Shown: positions 1-6,003 of the stretch, in pieces
Layout: the number at the start of each line of letters is the position of its first letter
How positions within the stretch are numbered: the stretch's first letter is position 1
From: Hellea sp.
GTDB lineage: Bacteria; Pseudomonadota; Alphaproteobacteria; Caulobacterales; Maricaulaceae
Assembly (NCBI GenBank): GCA_020628635.1
Contig: JAHDEU010000122.1
Span: 1 to 6,751 of the forward strand
Length of the DNA stretch: 6,751 nt
Direction of reading: 5' to 3'
Position numbers and translations under genes: made by a program
Notes under the pieces: model-generated
Databases searched by the model: none
Seen by the model: only the letters and a program-made list of their open reading frames with translations
Told to the model about the DNA's origin: nothing

Positions 1-127
1 TCACACACCCCCTCCGCCGTCGGGCCGCGTTGCGGTCCTTTGGGCTACGACCCCCTGCTCGGGGGAGGGATTTCGACATGGTCGCCGGTTGGTCACCTGT
101 CCGACAACAGCCGTCGCGGACCCACTC

Positions 128-1495
128 CTAAACCCGCTCATACTCCAGCTTCGGCAGCGTAATCGTCATATGGGTGCCGCCGCCGGGGCGCGGGTCCTGC
201 CGCAGTTCCCCGCCATATTGCGCGGACATGCGGGTGATGACGGAGGTGCCGAGGCCGGTGCGGGCGGGCGCGTCGGTCTCAGTCGGCATGCCCACGCCGT
301 CATCCTCGACATGGAGCGAGAAGGTGCCGTCCTCGGCCAACTCCGTGCGGATGGTCACGGTCCCGGTCCCGCGGCCGCGAAAAGCGTGTTTGAATGCATT
401 GGTCACGCCCTCGCTCATCAGCAGGCCGATGGTCACGGCGTCGCGGTCGGAGACACGGATAGGCACGAAATCGGTCACGACCTCTATGTCCTGGCGCGGC
501 ATGGTGGACACCAGATCCGCCGCCACCCCGTCCAGCACGTCGTTCAGGTCGGTCGATGCCAGGTCGGGCGACAGGCGCAGGCGGCGGTGGGCGGTGGCAA
601 CCGAGTGGATGCGCGCGCGCGCGGCGTCCAGCGCGTCGCGCAGCTCCTCGCTCTGGCTGCGCGAGCGCTGCAAGCCCATCAGCGCGCTCACCATGCCGAG
701 CGAATTGCCGACGCGGTGGTTCATGTCCTCCAGCAGGGTTTCGACGCGCTCCTGTTCCTGCTTCGCGTGGTCCTGGGCGGCGTAGGCTGTTGCCACCTCC
801 GCTTCCGCGGTGCGTATCTCCAAACGGCTCGTGGCCAACACGGCAGCGGCGCGTCGGATGGAAACGAGCAGAAACACTCCGATCAGCAAGCCCGTCAACA
901 GCGAAGCGATGACCAGCGCGGCCAGACGACGCTGCAACGTCCTGATGGTCTGTGTCGATCTGTCGGCCAAGGCGGCTTGAGAGGACTGGAAACGGCCATA
1001 GGGGGTGAGCACGGATATGTCCCCGGCCGCTCTGTAATAGCGCGCCGTCGCTTCCGCGGCGGCGGCCCGGTCGATTTGACCTTGCCGGAAGAGCTCGGAG
1101 AAACCGTCATGCTGTTGTCCGATCCGAGCGAGTATGGCGTCGACGTCGGGTCTTAGGGTTTCGGGCAGGCTGTCCAGATCGCTTTGGACGTCTTGGCGGT
1201 GGCTCGCATAATATGCGTCGATGGCCGCGAAATCATCGATCAGGGCTGGGTCTCCCGTCAGCAGATATTCGTTGTGGGTGGCCTCCATGGCAAATGCGCC
1301 GGACAGCATGCCGAGCAGATTGGCACGCACGACCAGGACTTGCTTCAGCCGGTCGTTTTCGGCGGACAGGGCGGAGGATGTATGGGCCGTCAGCGCGCCG
1401 AAAACCAGCAGGCTGATGAAGGCAAGGCCGGCCAGCACCGGTATCAACCGGCTCAGCAGACCGCTTATGACGTCATGTCTGTCGTCGGAACCCAT
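128..1495 (-). CDS. Membrane sensor histidine kinase, HisKA_2 family, with CHASE3-like sensor region
   Basis: This 455-residue protein is a two-component sensor kinase of the inner membrane. Seen in the sequence: a first hydrophobic segment (about residues 14-37), a roughly 150-residue segment expected to lie in the periplasm, and a second hydrophobic segment (191-213). The segment carries the EYLLTGD pattern (76-82) typical of CHASE3-like sensor regions. A short helical linker follows (about 220-255). The HisKA_2 dimerisation region has the phospho-acceptor His260 in MNHRVGNSLG. The ATPase domain has an N box around Asn366 (EGVTNAFKHAF), a G1 box DDGVGMP (398-404) and a G2 box GLGTSV (414-419). 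All key residues are present, so it should be active. The HWE-type tryptophan-glutamate pair is not seen, hence HisKA_2. ATG 1495 is preferred over the adjacent TTG at 1498; neither has a clear ribosome binding site. There is no receiver domain and no regulator gene in the window. Signal and partner are unknown; such kinases often feed the PhyR/EcfG stress pathway, but nothing here shows that. Confidence 0.93.
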   Translation of the reverse strand: MGSDDRHDVISGLLSRLIPVLAGLAFISLLVFGALTAHTSSALSAENDRLKQVLVVRANLLGMLSGAFAMEATHNEYLLTGDPALIDDFAAIDAYYASHRQDVQSDLDSLPETLRPDVDAILARIGQQHDGFSELFRQGQIDRAAAAEATARYYRAAGDISVLTPYGRFQSSQAALADRSTQTIRTLQRRLAALVIASLLTGLLIGVFLLVSIRRAAAVLATSRLEIRTAEAEVATAYAAQDHAKQEQERVETLLEDMNHRVGNSLGMVSALMGLQRSRSQSEELRDALDAARARIHSVATAHRRLRLSPDLASTDLNDVLDGVAADLVSTMPRQDIEVVTDFVPIRVSDRDAVTIGLLMSEGVTNAFKHAFRGRGTGTVTIRTELAEDGTFSLHVEDDGVGMPTETDAPARTGLGTSVITRMSAQYGGELRQDPRPGGGTHMTITLPKLEYERV

Positions 1496-1507
1496 CAAGC
1501 ACGGACT

Positions 1508-1520
1508 TTGAATGATTCAA
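1508..1520. promoter_or_regulatory. Perfect palindrome just upstream of the kinase gene, possible operator
   Basis: TTGAATGATTCAA is a perfect palindrome with 6-bp arms and one central base. It lies 12 bases upstream of the kinase ATG at 1495, in an AT-richer patch of a GC-rich genome. The position would suit a repressor or autoregulation site acting on the kinase. No -10/-35 pair could be assigned with confidence, and the binding protein is unknown. Confidence 0.3.
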
Positions 1521-1626
1521 CCAAAAAAGGGAGTCGCGTTTTTGGGTCGAGCCCCGTTCCGGGCAGGCGATTGCCAACACGTGCCATCGGCGACTTTCAG
1601 CTCGGCTGCCTCGATGCCATCCAGCG

Positions 1627-2268
1627 TTACTCCGCCGCTTCGACGGCCTCCGGCGCGTCGTCGTCGGAGCCGCGTGTCGGGGCCTTGCGGCGGCGGCGTT
1701 TGGGTTTGTCTTCCGCGTCGTCCGAGTTGTCTTCGGAACTGTCCGCCTTGGGCGCGCGGCGGCGGCGGGGCTTGTCCTCAGTCTCGTCTGCCCCGGTCTC
1801 CTGGCGCGCGGAGCGGCGGCGGGGCTTGGGTGTGTCTTCGGTATCGTCAGCCGTCGCCTCTTCGTTCGGCGTGTCGTCCGAGTCGTCGCGCTTTTCGTTC
1901 CGGTTGCGGCGACGGCTGCGGCGCTCGCCGTCATCCTCGCCGCGTTCAGCCCGCTCCGCGCGGCGCTGTTCCTGCTGGGCGGCGCGTTCGGCGTCTCTCG
2001 CTTCGCGCTCGGCGCGGTCGGCCTCTTTGGCGGCTTCCTGCTTGTTGACGAGGCGCAAGTAATGCTCGGCGTGCTGGCGCAGGCTCTCCGCCTTGACGCG
2101 GTTGCCGGCCGTCTTGGCGTCGCGGGCGAGCTGGGTGTATTTTTCGTAGATGGTGGCCGCATTGCCGCGCACCTTCACCTCGGGGCCGTTGGACTCCATG
2201 GAGCGGTTGGAATTGTTCCGGCCCTGATTGCTGTTGTTGTTGCGATTACGTCCGCGCTGGCGCTTCAT
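1627..2268 (-). CDS. DUF4167 domain protein with charged low-complexity tail
   Basis: This 213-residue protein has a short N-terminal DUF4167 domain, a family of Alphaproteobacteria with no firmly established function. Seen: a basic, Asn/Arg-rich start (1-24), then the conserved core (about 28-77) with GPEVKVRGNA, YEKYTQLARDA and QHAEHYLRL. A long hydrophilic tail without family signature follows. Residues 76-110 are dense in Ala, Glu and Arg and probably form a charged helix. Residues 111-213 alternate acidic and Arg-rich runs, with the module E-D-[TK]-P followed by an Arg run three times (about 144-152, 164-171, 186-194). The basic start suggests nucleic-acid or ribosome contact, but that is inference. 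ATG 2268 is chosen because the family begins with this MKRQRGR-like start and AGGAC lies 6 bases upstream; the open frame reaches back to a TTG at 2415 without homology. It sits 155 bp downstream of prmC, a common alphaproteobacterial arrangement. Confidence 0.9.
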   Translation of the reverse strand: MKRQRGRNRNNNSNQGRNNSNRSMESNGPEVKVRGNAATIYEKYTQLARDAKTAGNRVKAESLRQHAEHYLRLVNKQEAAKEADRAEREARDAERAAQQEQRRAERAERGEDDGERRSRRRNRNEKRDDSDDTPNEEATADDTEDTPKPRRRSARQETGADETEDKPRRRRAPKADSSEDNSDDAEDKPKRRRRKAPTRGSDDDAPEAVEAAE

Positions 2269-2387
2269 CGGATTGTCCTGTGTGGTCCGGGCTCGTTTTC
2301 CGGCAACTGTGCTTCGGCAAGCGGTGGGGGTCGAAACGCCGGCGCCCGTCGCATGAGTGGGGCGCGTCTGATCGGATCGACACACTC

Positions 2388-2415
2388 CGCGTAGCAAAGC
2401 GGCCCCTCTTGTCAA
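2388..2415 (-). promoter_or_regulatory. Putative housekeeping sigma promoter for the DUF4167 gene
   Basis: On the minus strand a perfect TTGACA (2415-2410) is followed after 14 bases by GCTA (2395-2392), the start of the Caulobacter-type -10 element GCTANAWC. The E. coli-type -10 at the same place (TACGCG, 2393-2388) is poor. The promoter lies just past the prmC stop and would give a leader of more than 100 bases before the ATG at 2268. Confidence 0.45.
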
Positions 2416-2423
2416 AGCGTTTT

Positions 2424-3320
2424 TCAGGGCTTCTCCACACGTCCCTCGACTGTGCGGTCCAGCCCCGCCGGGTCCGTGCGCAGGCGCACGTCGCGGTAGC
2501 CGGACTGTTTGAACAGCGCGCTCACCGCCTCGCCCTGGTCGAACCCGATCTCCACGCCCAGCCAGCCGCCGGGCCGCAAGTGTTCCCCCGCCCCCGGCAC
2601 GATCACGCGGTAGGCGTCCAGCCCGTCCGTCCCGCCCGCCAGCGCCAGCGCCGGGTCGTGGTCCGCCACTTCGCCGGGCAGCGCCGCCATGGCAGCGGCC
2701 GTGATGTAGGGCGGGTTGGAAAGCACCGCATCAAACCGCTGCTCCGGCACTTGCGCGAACCAGTCGGAGCGCAGCCGCTCTACGCGGCTATCTACTCCGT
2801 GCGCCCTCGCATTAACCTCCGTCATATCCAGCGCGGCGTCGGAAATGTCGGTGGCGAGCAACTCCGCGTCGTTTCGCTCGCAAGCCAGCGTCACGGCGAG
2901 TGCGCCCGATCCCGTGCCAAGTTCCAGCAGGCGCGGGGAGGGGGTGTCCGCAACCGCGTCGAGCGCGGCCAGCAGCAGCACTTCGGTGTCGCCCCGGGGC
3001 GAGAGCACGCCTTTGATCGCAAAGCGCCGCCCGTAGAAGCTCCGCCAGCCGAGAATGCGGTCCACCGGCTCTCCCGCCAGCCTGCGCTCGGACGCCAGCC
3101 TGACCGCCTCGAACGCCTCCGCGCTGATGAACTCCGTGCCGCGCGCGATGTAGTCGGCGTGGTCGATGCCCGTCAGCCCGAGCACGAGGTCCAGCGCGTC
3201 CTCTTCGGCAAAGGGCAGGGCAGCGGCCTCGAAGGTGCGCGCGAGATAGCGCCGGGCCGAGCGGTAGTTCAGCCCCGAATAGGGGCCGGAGCGCGGGCGC
3301 TGGTGCAAGGGGACGACCAT
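2424..3320 (-). CDS. prmC: Peptide chain release factor N5-glutamine methyltransferase
   Basis: PrmC (HemK) uses S-adenosylmethionine in the cytoplasm to methylate the glutamine of the GGQ motif in release factors RF1 and RF2, which raises termination efficiency. The 298-residue length is normal. Seen: an N-terminal helical domain, the family region GEPVDRILGWRSFYG (83-97), VLSPRGDTE (105-113, where the family usually has RPDTE), the AdoMet loop LELGTGSGA (132-140), an acidic strand end ATDIS (156-160), and the substrate-binding NPPY (202-205). ATG 3320 is preferred: its A is also the last base of the hydrolase TGA stop (TGATG), a layout typical of translational coupling. A start at 3362 would add 14 unconserved residues inside the upstream gene. 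prfA, the usual partner, is not the upstream gene; the hydrolase is. Confidence 0.95.
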   Translation of the reverse strand: MVVPLHQRPRSGPYSGLNYRSARRYLARTFEAAALPFAEEDALDLVLGLTGIDHADYIARGTEFISAEAFEAVRLASERRLAGEPVDRILGWRSFYGRRFAIKGVLSPRGDTEVLLLAALDAVADTPSPRLLELGTGSGALAVTLACERNDAELLATDISDAALDMTEVNARAHGVDSRVERLRSDWFAQVPEQRFDAVLSNPPYITAAAMAALPGEVADHDPALALAGGTDGLDAYRVIVPGAGEHLRPGGWLGVEIGFDQGEAVSALFKQSGYRDVRLRTDPAGLDRTVEGRVEKP

Positions 3321-4066
3321 CAGCCCGCCACGAGTCCGTTCATGCGCGAAAGCGTGCTCCACAGCCGCTCCAGATCGTCGGGCCGCGACAGCGAATGGTC
3401 GCCGCCCTTGACCAGAGTGTAGCCGACGCGCGCGCTGGTGAGCGCGTCCACGATGGGCTGTGAATGTTCGGGCAGGACCACGTCGTCGCGCGCGCCCTGC
3501 AGGATCTCAACCGGGCCATTGAAGGCGATCGGCGCGTGCAGGATGGAGCGCGCGCGGCCGTCCTCGATGAGCGCGCGCGAATAGGCATAGGGCTCGTCAT
3601 AGTCGGACGGCTCATAGACCACGCCGTCCTCCACCAGCATCTCGCGCTGATGCTCGCTCCAGCCGTCCCAGATGCGTTTCGTGAAATCCGGCGCGGGGTT
3701 GATCAGCACCAGACCGGCGACCGCGCCGGGGCGCTCGACCGCCGCCAGCAGGCTCGCCCAGCCGCCCATGGAGCTGCCGACCAGGATGCAGCCGCCACTC
3801 CCGTATCTGTCGATCATGGCGCAGACATCCGAGCTCCAGCGCGACAGCGTGCCGTCGATGAACTCGCCCTCGCTCTCTCCGTGGCCGAAATAGTCGAACC
3901 GCAGGAAGGCCTGGCCGGCGGCCGCACACCGCCGCGCCAGGAACTCCGCCTTGCTCCCCAGCATGTCGGACTTCAGCCCGCCGCACCAGATGACCATGGG
4001 ACCAACGCCCGCGCCCAACCGATAGGCGAGCCGCGCTCCTTCATGTTCCAAGTGCTGCGTTGCCAT
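3320..4066 (-). CDS. Alpha/beta hydrolase, ABHD10-like
   Basis: This 248-residue protein is an alpha/beta-fold serine hydrolase resembling the ABHD10 / acyl-glucuronide esterase group; its substrate cannot be read from sequence. Seen: GGLKSDMLGSKA (29-40), matching the SDM-G-KA signature of that group; FDYFGHGESEG (57-67); the nucleophile elbow GSSMGG with Ser99; the acid in GARDD (Asp194, or Asp195); and His224 in GGDHS. The triad is complete. There is no signal peptide, so it is probably cytoplasmic. ATG 4066 leaves about 13 residues before the first strand (LAYRLG), as usual for the family, and GAGGGG precedes it by 8 bases; an in-frame ATG at 4099 would overlap the divergent glycosyltransferase start. 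It is followed directly by prmC with a one-base overlap, so the two are surely co-transcribed. Hydrolases of this type often lie near infC in Alphaproteobacteria; here a glycosyltransferase intervenes. Confidence 0.9.
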   Translation of the reverse strand: MATQHLEHEGARLAYRLGAGVGPMVIWCGGLKSDMLGSKAEFLARRCAAAGQAFLRFDYFGHGESEGEFIDGTLSRWSSDVCAMIDRYGSGGCILVGSSMGGWASLLAAVERPGAVAGLVLINPAPDFTKRIWDGWSEHQREMLVEDGVVYEPSDYDEPYAYSRALIEDGRARSILHAPIAFNGPVEILQGARDDVVLPEHSQPIVDALTSARVGYTLVKGGDHSLSRPDDLERLWSTLSRMNGLVAG

Positions 4067-4080
4067 GCTAGCGGCCCCTC

Positions 4081-5220
4081 GTGAGTGAACCGTCTTCATA
4101 CAGCGTGTTGCAGGTCGTGCCAGAGCTGGATGCGGGGGGCGTGGAGCGCACCGTGCTGGAAGTGGCCGAAGCGCTGGTCAAGGCCGGACACGCGGCGCAC
4201 GTTGTGAGCGCGGGCGGACGGCTGGTGGGAGAGCTGACCGCGCTGGGGGCGACACACTACACCATGGATGTGGGGTCCAAGAACCTGCTCTCCTTTCCGT
4301 GGCGGGTCGCGGCGCTCAGGCGGCTGATCCACCACACCGATGCCGACATCGTCCATGCCCGCTCCCGCGCGCCCGCCTGGGCGGCGTGGCGGGCGGCCGT
4401 CGCGGAAGGCATACCCTTCGTCACCACCTATCACGGCATCTACAATGAGGGCTGGCCGGGCAAGCGGCGCTACAATTCCATCATGGCGCGCGGCGACCGG
4501 GTGATCGCCAATTCCGAATTCACGGCCGGGCATATCATGGCCACCCACGGCACGCCGCGCTCGCGCATCACTGTGGTGCCCAGGGGCGTGGACATGGCGC
4601 GCTTCGACCCGGCCGCCGTGTCCGACGCTCGCGCGGACGCCGTTCGCGCGCGCTGGGGCGTCGCGGAGGCGCAGACATTGGTGCTGCTGCTCGGCAGGCT
4701 GACGCGCTGGAAGGGACAGACGGTGGCGGTCGATGCGCTGGCAGGGCTGCCCGACGACCATGTGCTGGTCTGCATGGGCGACGCGCAGGGGCGGGACGCC
4801 TATGCGGCGGAACTCCGCGCGCAGGCGGACAGGCTTGGCGTGGCCGCGCGGCTCATCCTGCCCGGCCATGAGGACGACGTGCCTGCCGCGTTGCTCGCCT
4901 CCGACGTCGTCATCGCGCCCAGCACCGACCCCGAAGCCTTTGGCCGCACCGCCGCCGAAGCCCAGGCCATGGGCCGCTGGGTCGTGGCGGCGGACCATGG
5001 CGGCGCGGTGGATGTGGTGGGCGATCCGCGCTTCGGCAGCCTGGTCCCGCCCGGCGACGCCGACGCGCTGGCGGGGGCCATTCTCGCCCGGCCCATCAAT
5101 TTCGACCGCCGGGCCGCGCGCGCCCGCATCGCGGAGCGCTTCTCCAAGGCATCGCTGCAACGCGGCGTTCTGCGGGTATATTCGGATGTCTTGGAACGAA
5201 AATCGCCGCAATCTCCTTGA
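4081..5220 (+). CDS. GT4-family glycosyltransferase
   Basis: This 379-residue protein is a retaining GT-B glycosyltransferase of family GT4. It probably transfers a sugar from a nucleotide donor to a lipid or glycan of the cell envelope; donor and acceptor are unknown. Seen: an N-terminal Rossmann domain opening with VVPELDAGGVERTVLE (12-27), where the GG loop is typical; HARSRAPAW (92-100); TTYHGIYN (115-122); NSEFTAGHI (144-152); VPRGVD (166-171). The donor domain has LLGRLTRWKG (203-212) and the E-x7-E signature with Glu285 and Glu293 in PEAFGRTAAEA. There are no membrane segments, so it is cytosolic or peripheral at the membrane. GTG 4081 is the first possible start: an in-frame TAG lies at 4069-4071. 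No clear ribosome binding site precedes it, so it may be leaderless, or start at GTG 4105 (giving MLQVVPEL). It is divergent from the hydrolase with 14 bp between, and 72 bp upstream of infC. Confidence 0.92.
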   Translation: MSEPSSYSVLQVVPELDAGGVERTVLEVAEALVKAGHAAHVVSAGGRLVGELTALGATHYTMDVGSKNLLSFPWRVAALRRLIHHTDADIVHARSRAPAWAAWRAAVAEGIPFVTTYHGIYNEGWPGKRRYNSIMARGDRVIANSEFTAGHIMATHGTPRSRITVVPRGVDMARFDPAAVSDARADAVRARWGVAEAQTLVLLLGRLTRWKGQTVAVDALAGLPDDHVLVCMGDAQGRDAYAAELRAQADRLGVAARLILPGHEDDVPAALLASDVVIAPSTDPEAFGRTAAEAQAMGRWVVAADHGGAVDVVGDPRFGSLVPPGDADALAGAILARPINFDRRAARARIAERFSKASLQRGVLRVYSDVLERKSPQSP

Positions 5221-5245
5221 ATATGGCATGACGGCGCGTCATATT
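5217..5245 (+). promoter_or_regulatory. Putative infC promoter
   Basis: TTGAAT (5217-5222) overlaps the glycosyltransferase stop codon and is followed after exactly 17 bases by CATATT (5240-5245). Each hexamer matches the sigma-70-type consensus at 4 of 6 positions. Transcription from about 5252 would give a leader of roughly 40 bases before the infC start. This rests on pattern only. Confidence 0.35.
5228..5242. promoter_or_regulatory. Palindrome between -35 and -10 of the putative infC promoter
   Basis: ATGACG-GCG-CGTCAT is an inverted repeat with perfect 6-bp arms and a 3-base centre. It fills the spacer of the putative infC promoter and touches its -10 element. That is a classic place for a repressor site. 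Alternatively it is a weak stem at the end of the glycosyltransferase transcript; no T-tract follows, so a terminator is less likely. Confidence 0.35.
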
Positions 5246-5292
5246 GCGTCGCCTGCCACACCACCGGCTGATCAAACGAAAAGAGTACACCC

Positions 5293-5832
5293 ATCGCCAG
5301 ACGTCCCCATGCCGCTCAACCGGCCAAGAAACCCAAAGGCCCGCGCACCAACCGCGAAATCACGGCCGACCGCGTCCTCCTGATCACGGAGGATGGCGAG
5401 AAGAAGGGCGTTGTCCCGATCGCGGAGGCCATGGCCGCCGCACAGCGCGCCGGGCTCGACCTCGTCGAGGTCGCACCGGGCGACACGCCCGTCTGCAAGG
5501 TGCTGGACTACGGCAAGATGCGCTTCGAGGCGCAGAAGAAAAAAGCCGCCAACCGCAAGAGCCAGCGCACCAGCTCGCTCAAGGAAATCAAGATGCGGCC
5601 CAATATCGACACGCATGACTACGGCGTGAAGACCAAGAAGATGGGCGAGTTCTTCGACCGCGGTGACAAGGTCAAGGTGACTGTCCGCTTCCGCGGCCGC
5701 GAAATGGCCCATATGGACCGCGGCATGACGCTGCTCAACCGCGTGCGTGACGACTTCGAGGAGGTCGCGAAGGTGGAGTTCGCGCCGAAGACGGAAGGTC
5801 GGCTCATGGTCATGGTGATGGCGCCGCGCTAG
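5293..5832 (+). CDS. infC: Translation initiation factor IF-3, ATC start codon
   Basis: IF3 binds the 30S ribosomal subunit, keeps it apart from 50S and checks start-codon pairing. The predicted 179-residue protein is full length. Seen: the N-domain starting at RTNREITADRVLLI (18-31), LDLVEVAPGDTPVCKVLDYGK (55-75), a Lys/Arg-rich linker helix (about 76-98) and the C-domain KEIKMRPNIDTHDYGVKTKK (97-116), FRGREMAH (133-140) and a hydrophobic end. The frame is open only back to a TGA at 5269-5271. Between that stop and the first conserved residues there is no ATG, GTG or TTG; the only near-cognate codon in the right place is ATC 5293, giving an MARRP start. ATG 5431 (codon 47) would remove half of the N-domain. 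Rare start codons in infC (AUU in E. coli) let IF3 limit its own synthesis, so the same autocontrol is likely here. AAGAG lies about 8 bases upstream as a weak binding site. The loop before PVCK is one residue shorter than the usual PNAxPPVCK. rpmI and rplT do not follow. Confidence 0.93.
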   Translation: MARRPHAAQPAKKPKGPRTNREITADRVLLITEDGEKKGVVPIAEAMAAAQRAGLDLVEVAPGDTPVCKVLDYGKMRFEAQKKKAANRKSQRTSSLKEIKMRPNIDTHDYGVKTKKMGEFFDRGDKVKVTVRFRGREMAHMDRGMTLLNRVRDDFEEVAKVEFAPKTEGRLMVMVMAPR

Positions 5833-5855
5833 CACCGGCCTGTCGGCCGGGTGCT
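5831..5855 (+). terminator. Hairpin at the infC stop codon, weak terminator candidate
   Basis: AGCACCGGCC and GGCCGGGTGCT pair in a 10-bp GC-rich stem with one bulged G and a TGTC loop; the last two bases of the infC TAG are inside the stem. C/G-rich sequence rather than T follows, so it may be a stabilising 3' hairpin or a leaky terminator rather than the true end of the transcript. Confidence 0.45.
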
Positions 5856-5867
5856 CCCCGCGCCCAA

Positions 5868-5919
5868 AACAGAAACACCCGCTCTGAGCGAAGCGAAGGG
5901 CTGTAGTGGTGTTTCTGTT
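5868..5919 (+). repeat. Perfect 12-bp inverted repeat downstream of infC
   Basis: AACAGAAACACC (5868-5879) is the exact reverse complement of GGTGTTTCTGTT (5908-5919). The 28-base interval contains GAGCGAAGCGAAGGG, a kind of short motif often seen in dispersed alphaproteobacterial intergenic repeats, plus a small CGCT/AGCG stem. It could be an RNA hairpin in the infC 3' region or a small dispersed repeat unit. No coding signal is present. Confidence 0.55.
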
Positions 5920-5920
5920 A

Positions 5921-5976
5921 GCGTCCGACGCAGGAGGACCGTCCAGCGCCGCTGGAACCCCGCCCTATGGGGCGGG
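5921..5976 (+). other. Chain of three short hairpins in the infC 3' region
   Basis: Three tight inverted repeats follow one another: GCGTC-C-GACGC (5921-5931), TCCAGC-GCC-GCTGGA (5942-5956) and CCCGCCC-TATG-GGGCGGG (5959-5976). AGGAGG (5933-5938) between the first two looks like a ribosome binding site but no start codon follows at a usable distance. With the hairpins before and after, this makes a compact folded 3' region of about 190 bases, perhaps a processed small RNA or RNase barrier. Confidence 0.35.
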
Positions 5977-6003
5977 ACGAGCGCGCAGCGGTCGCATCAT
6001 ATG

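Noticed and set aside
51..65. CCCCC-TGCTC-GGGGG hairpin as a kinase terminator
   Set aside because: The stem is only 5 bp and no T-tract follows on the minus strand.
1..79. Minus-strand frame from ATG 79 open to the left edge
   Set aside because: Only 26 codons are visible, Arg-rich and without motifs, and there is no clear ribosome binding site; it cannot be supported as a gene.
89..1156. Long plus-strand frame (355 codons) opposite the kinase gene
   Set aside because: It is the complement of a clear HisKA_2 kinase, is rich in His, Arg, Gly and Gln, and has no family motif.
1184..2062. Serine/arginine-rich plus-strand frame opposite the DUF4167 tail
   Set aside because: Its SSASSELSS-like repeats only reflect the complement of the acidic and Arg-rich tail codons of the DUF4167 gene.
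2280..3422. 380-codon plus-strand frame opposite prmC
   Set aside because: Shadow of prmC in GC-rich DNA; the minus strand has NPPY and GTGSG, while this frame has only Arg/Gln/His-rich sequence.
3464..4084. 206-codon plus-strand frame opposite the hydrolase
   Set aside because: The hydrolase on the other strand has a full catalytic triad; this frame has no recognisable domain.
4096..5229. 377-codon minus-strand frame opposite the glycosyltransferase
   Set aside because: Shadow of the GT4 gene; composition is Arg/Gly/His-rich and lacks motifs.
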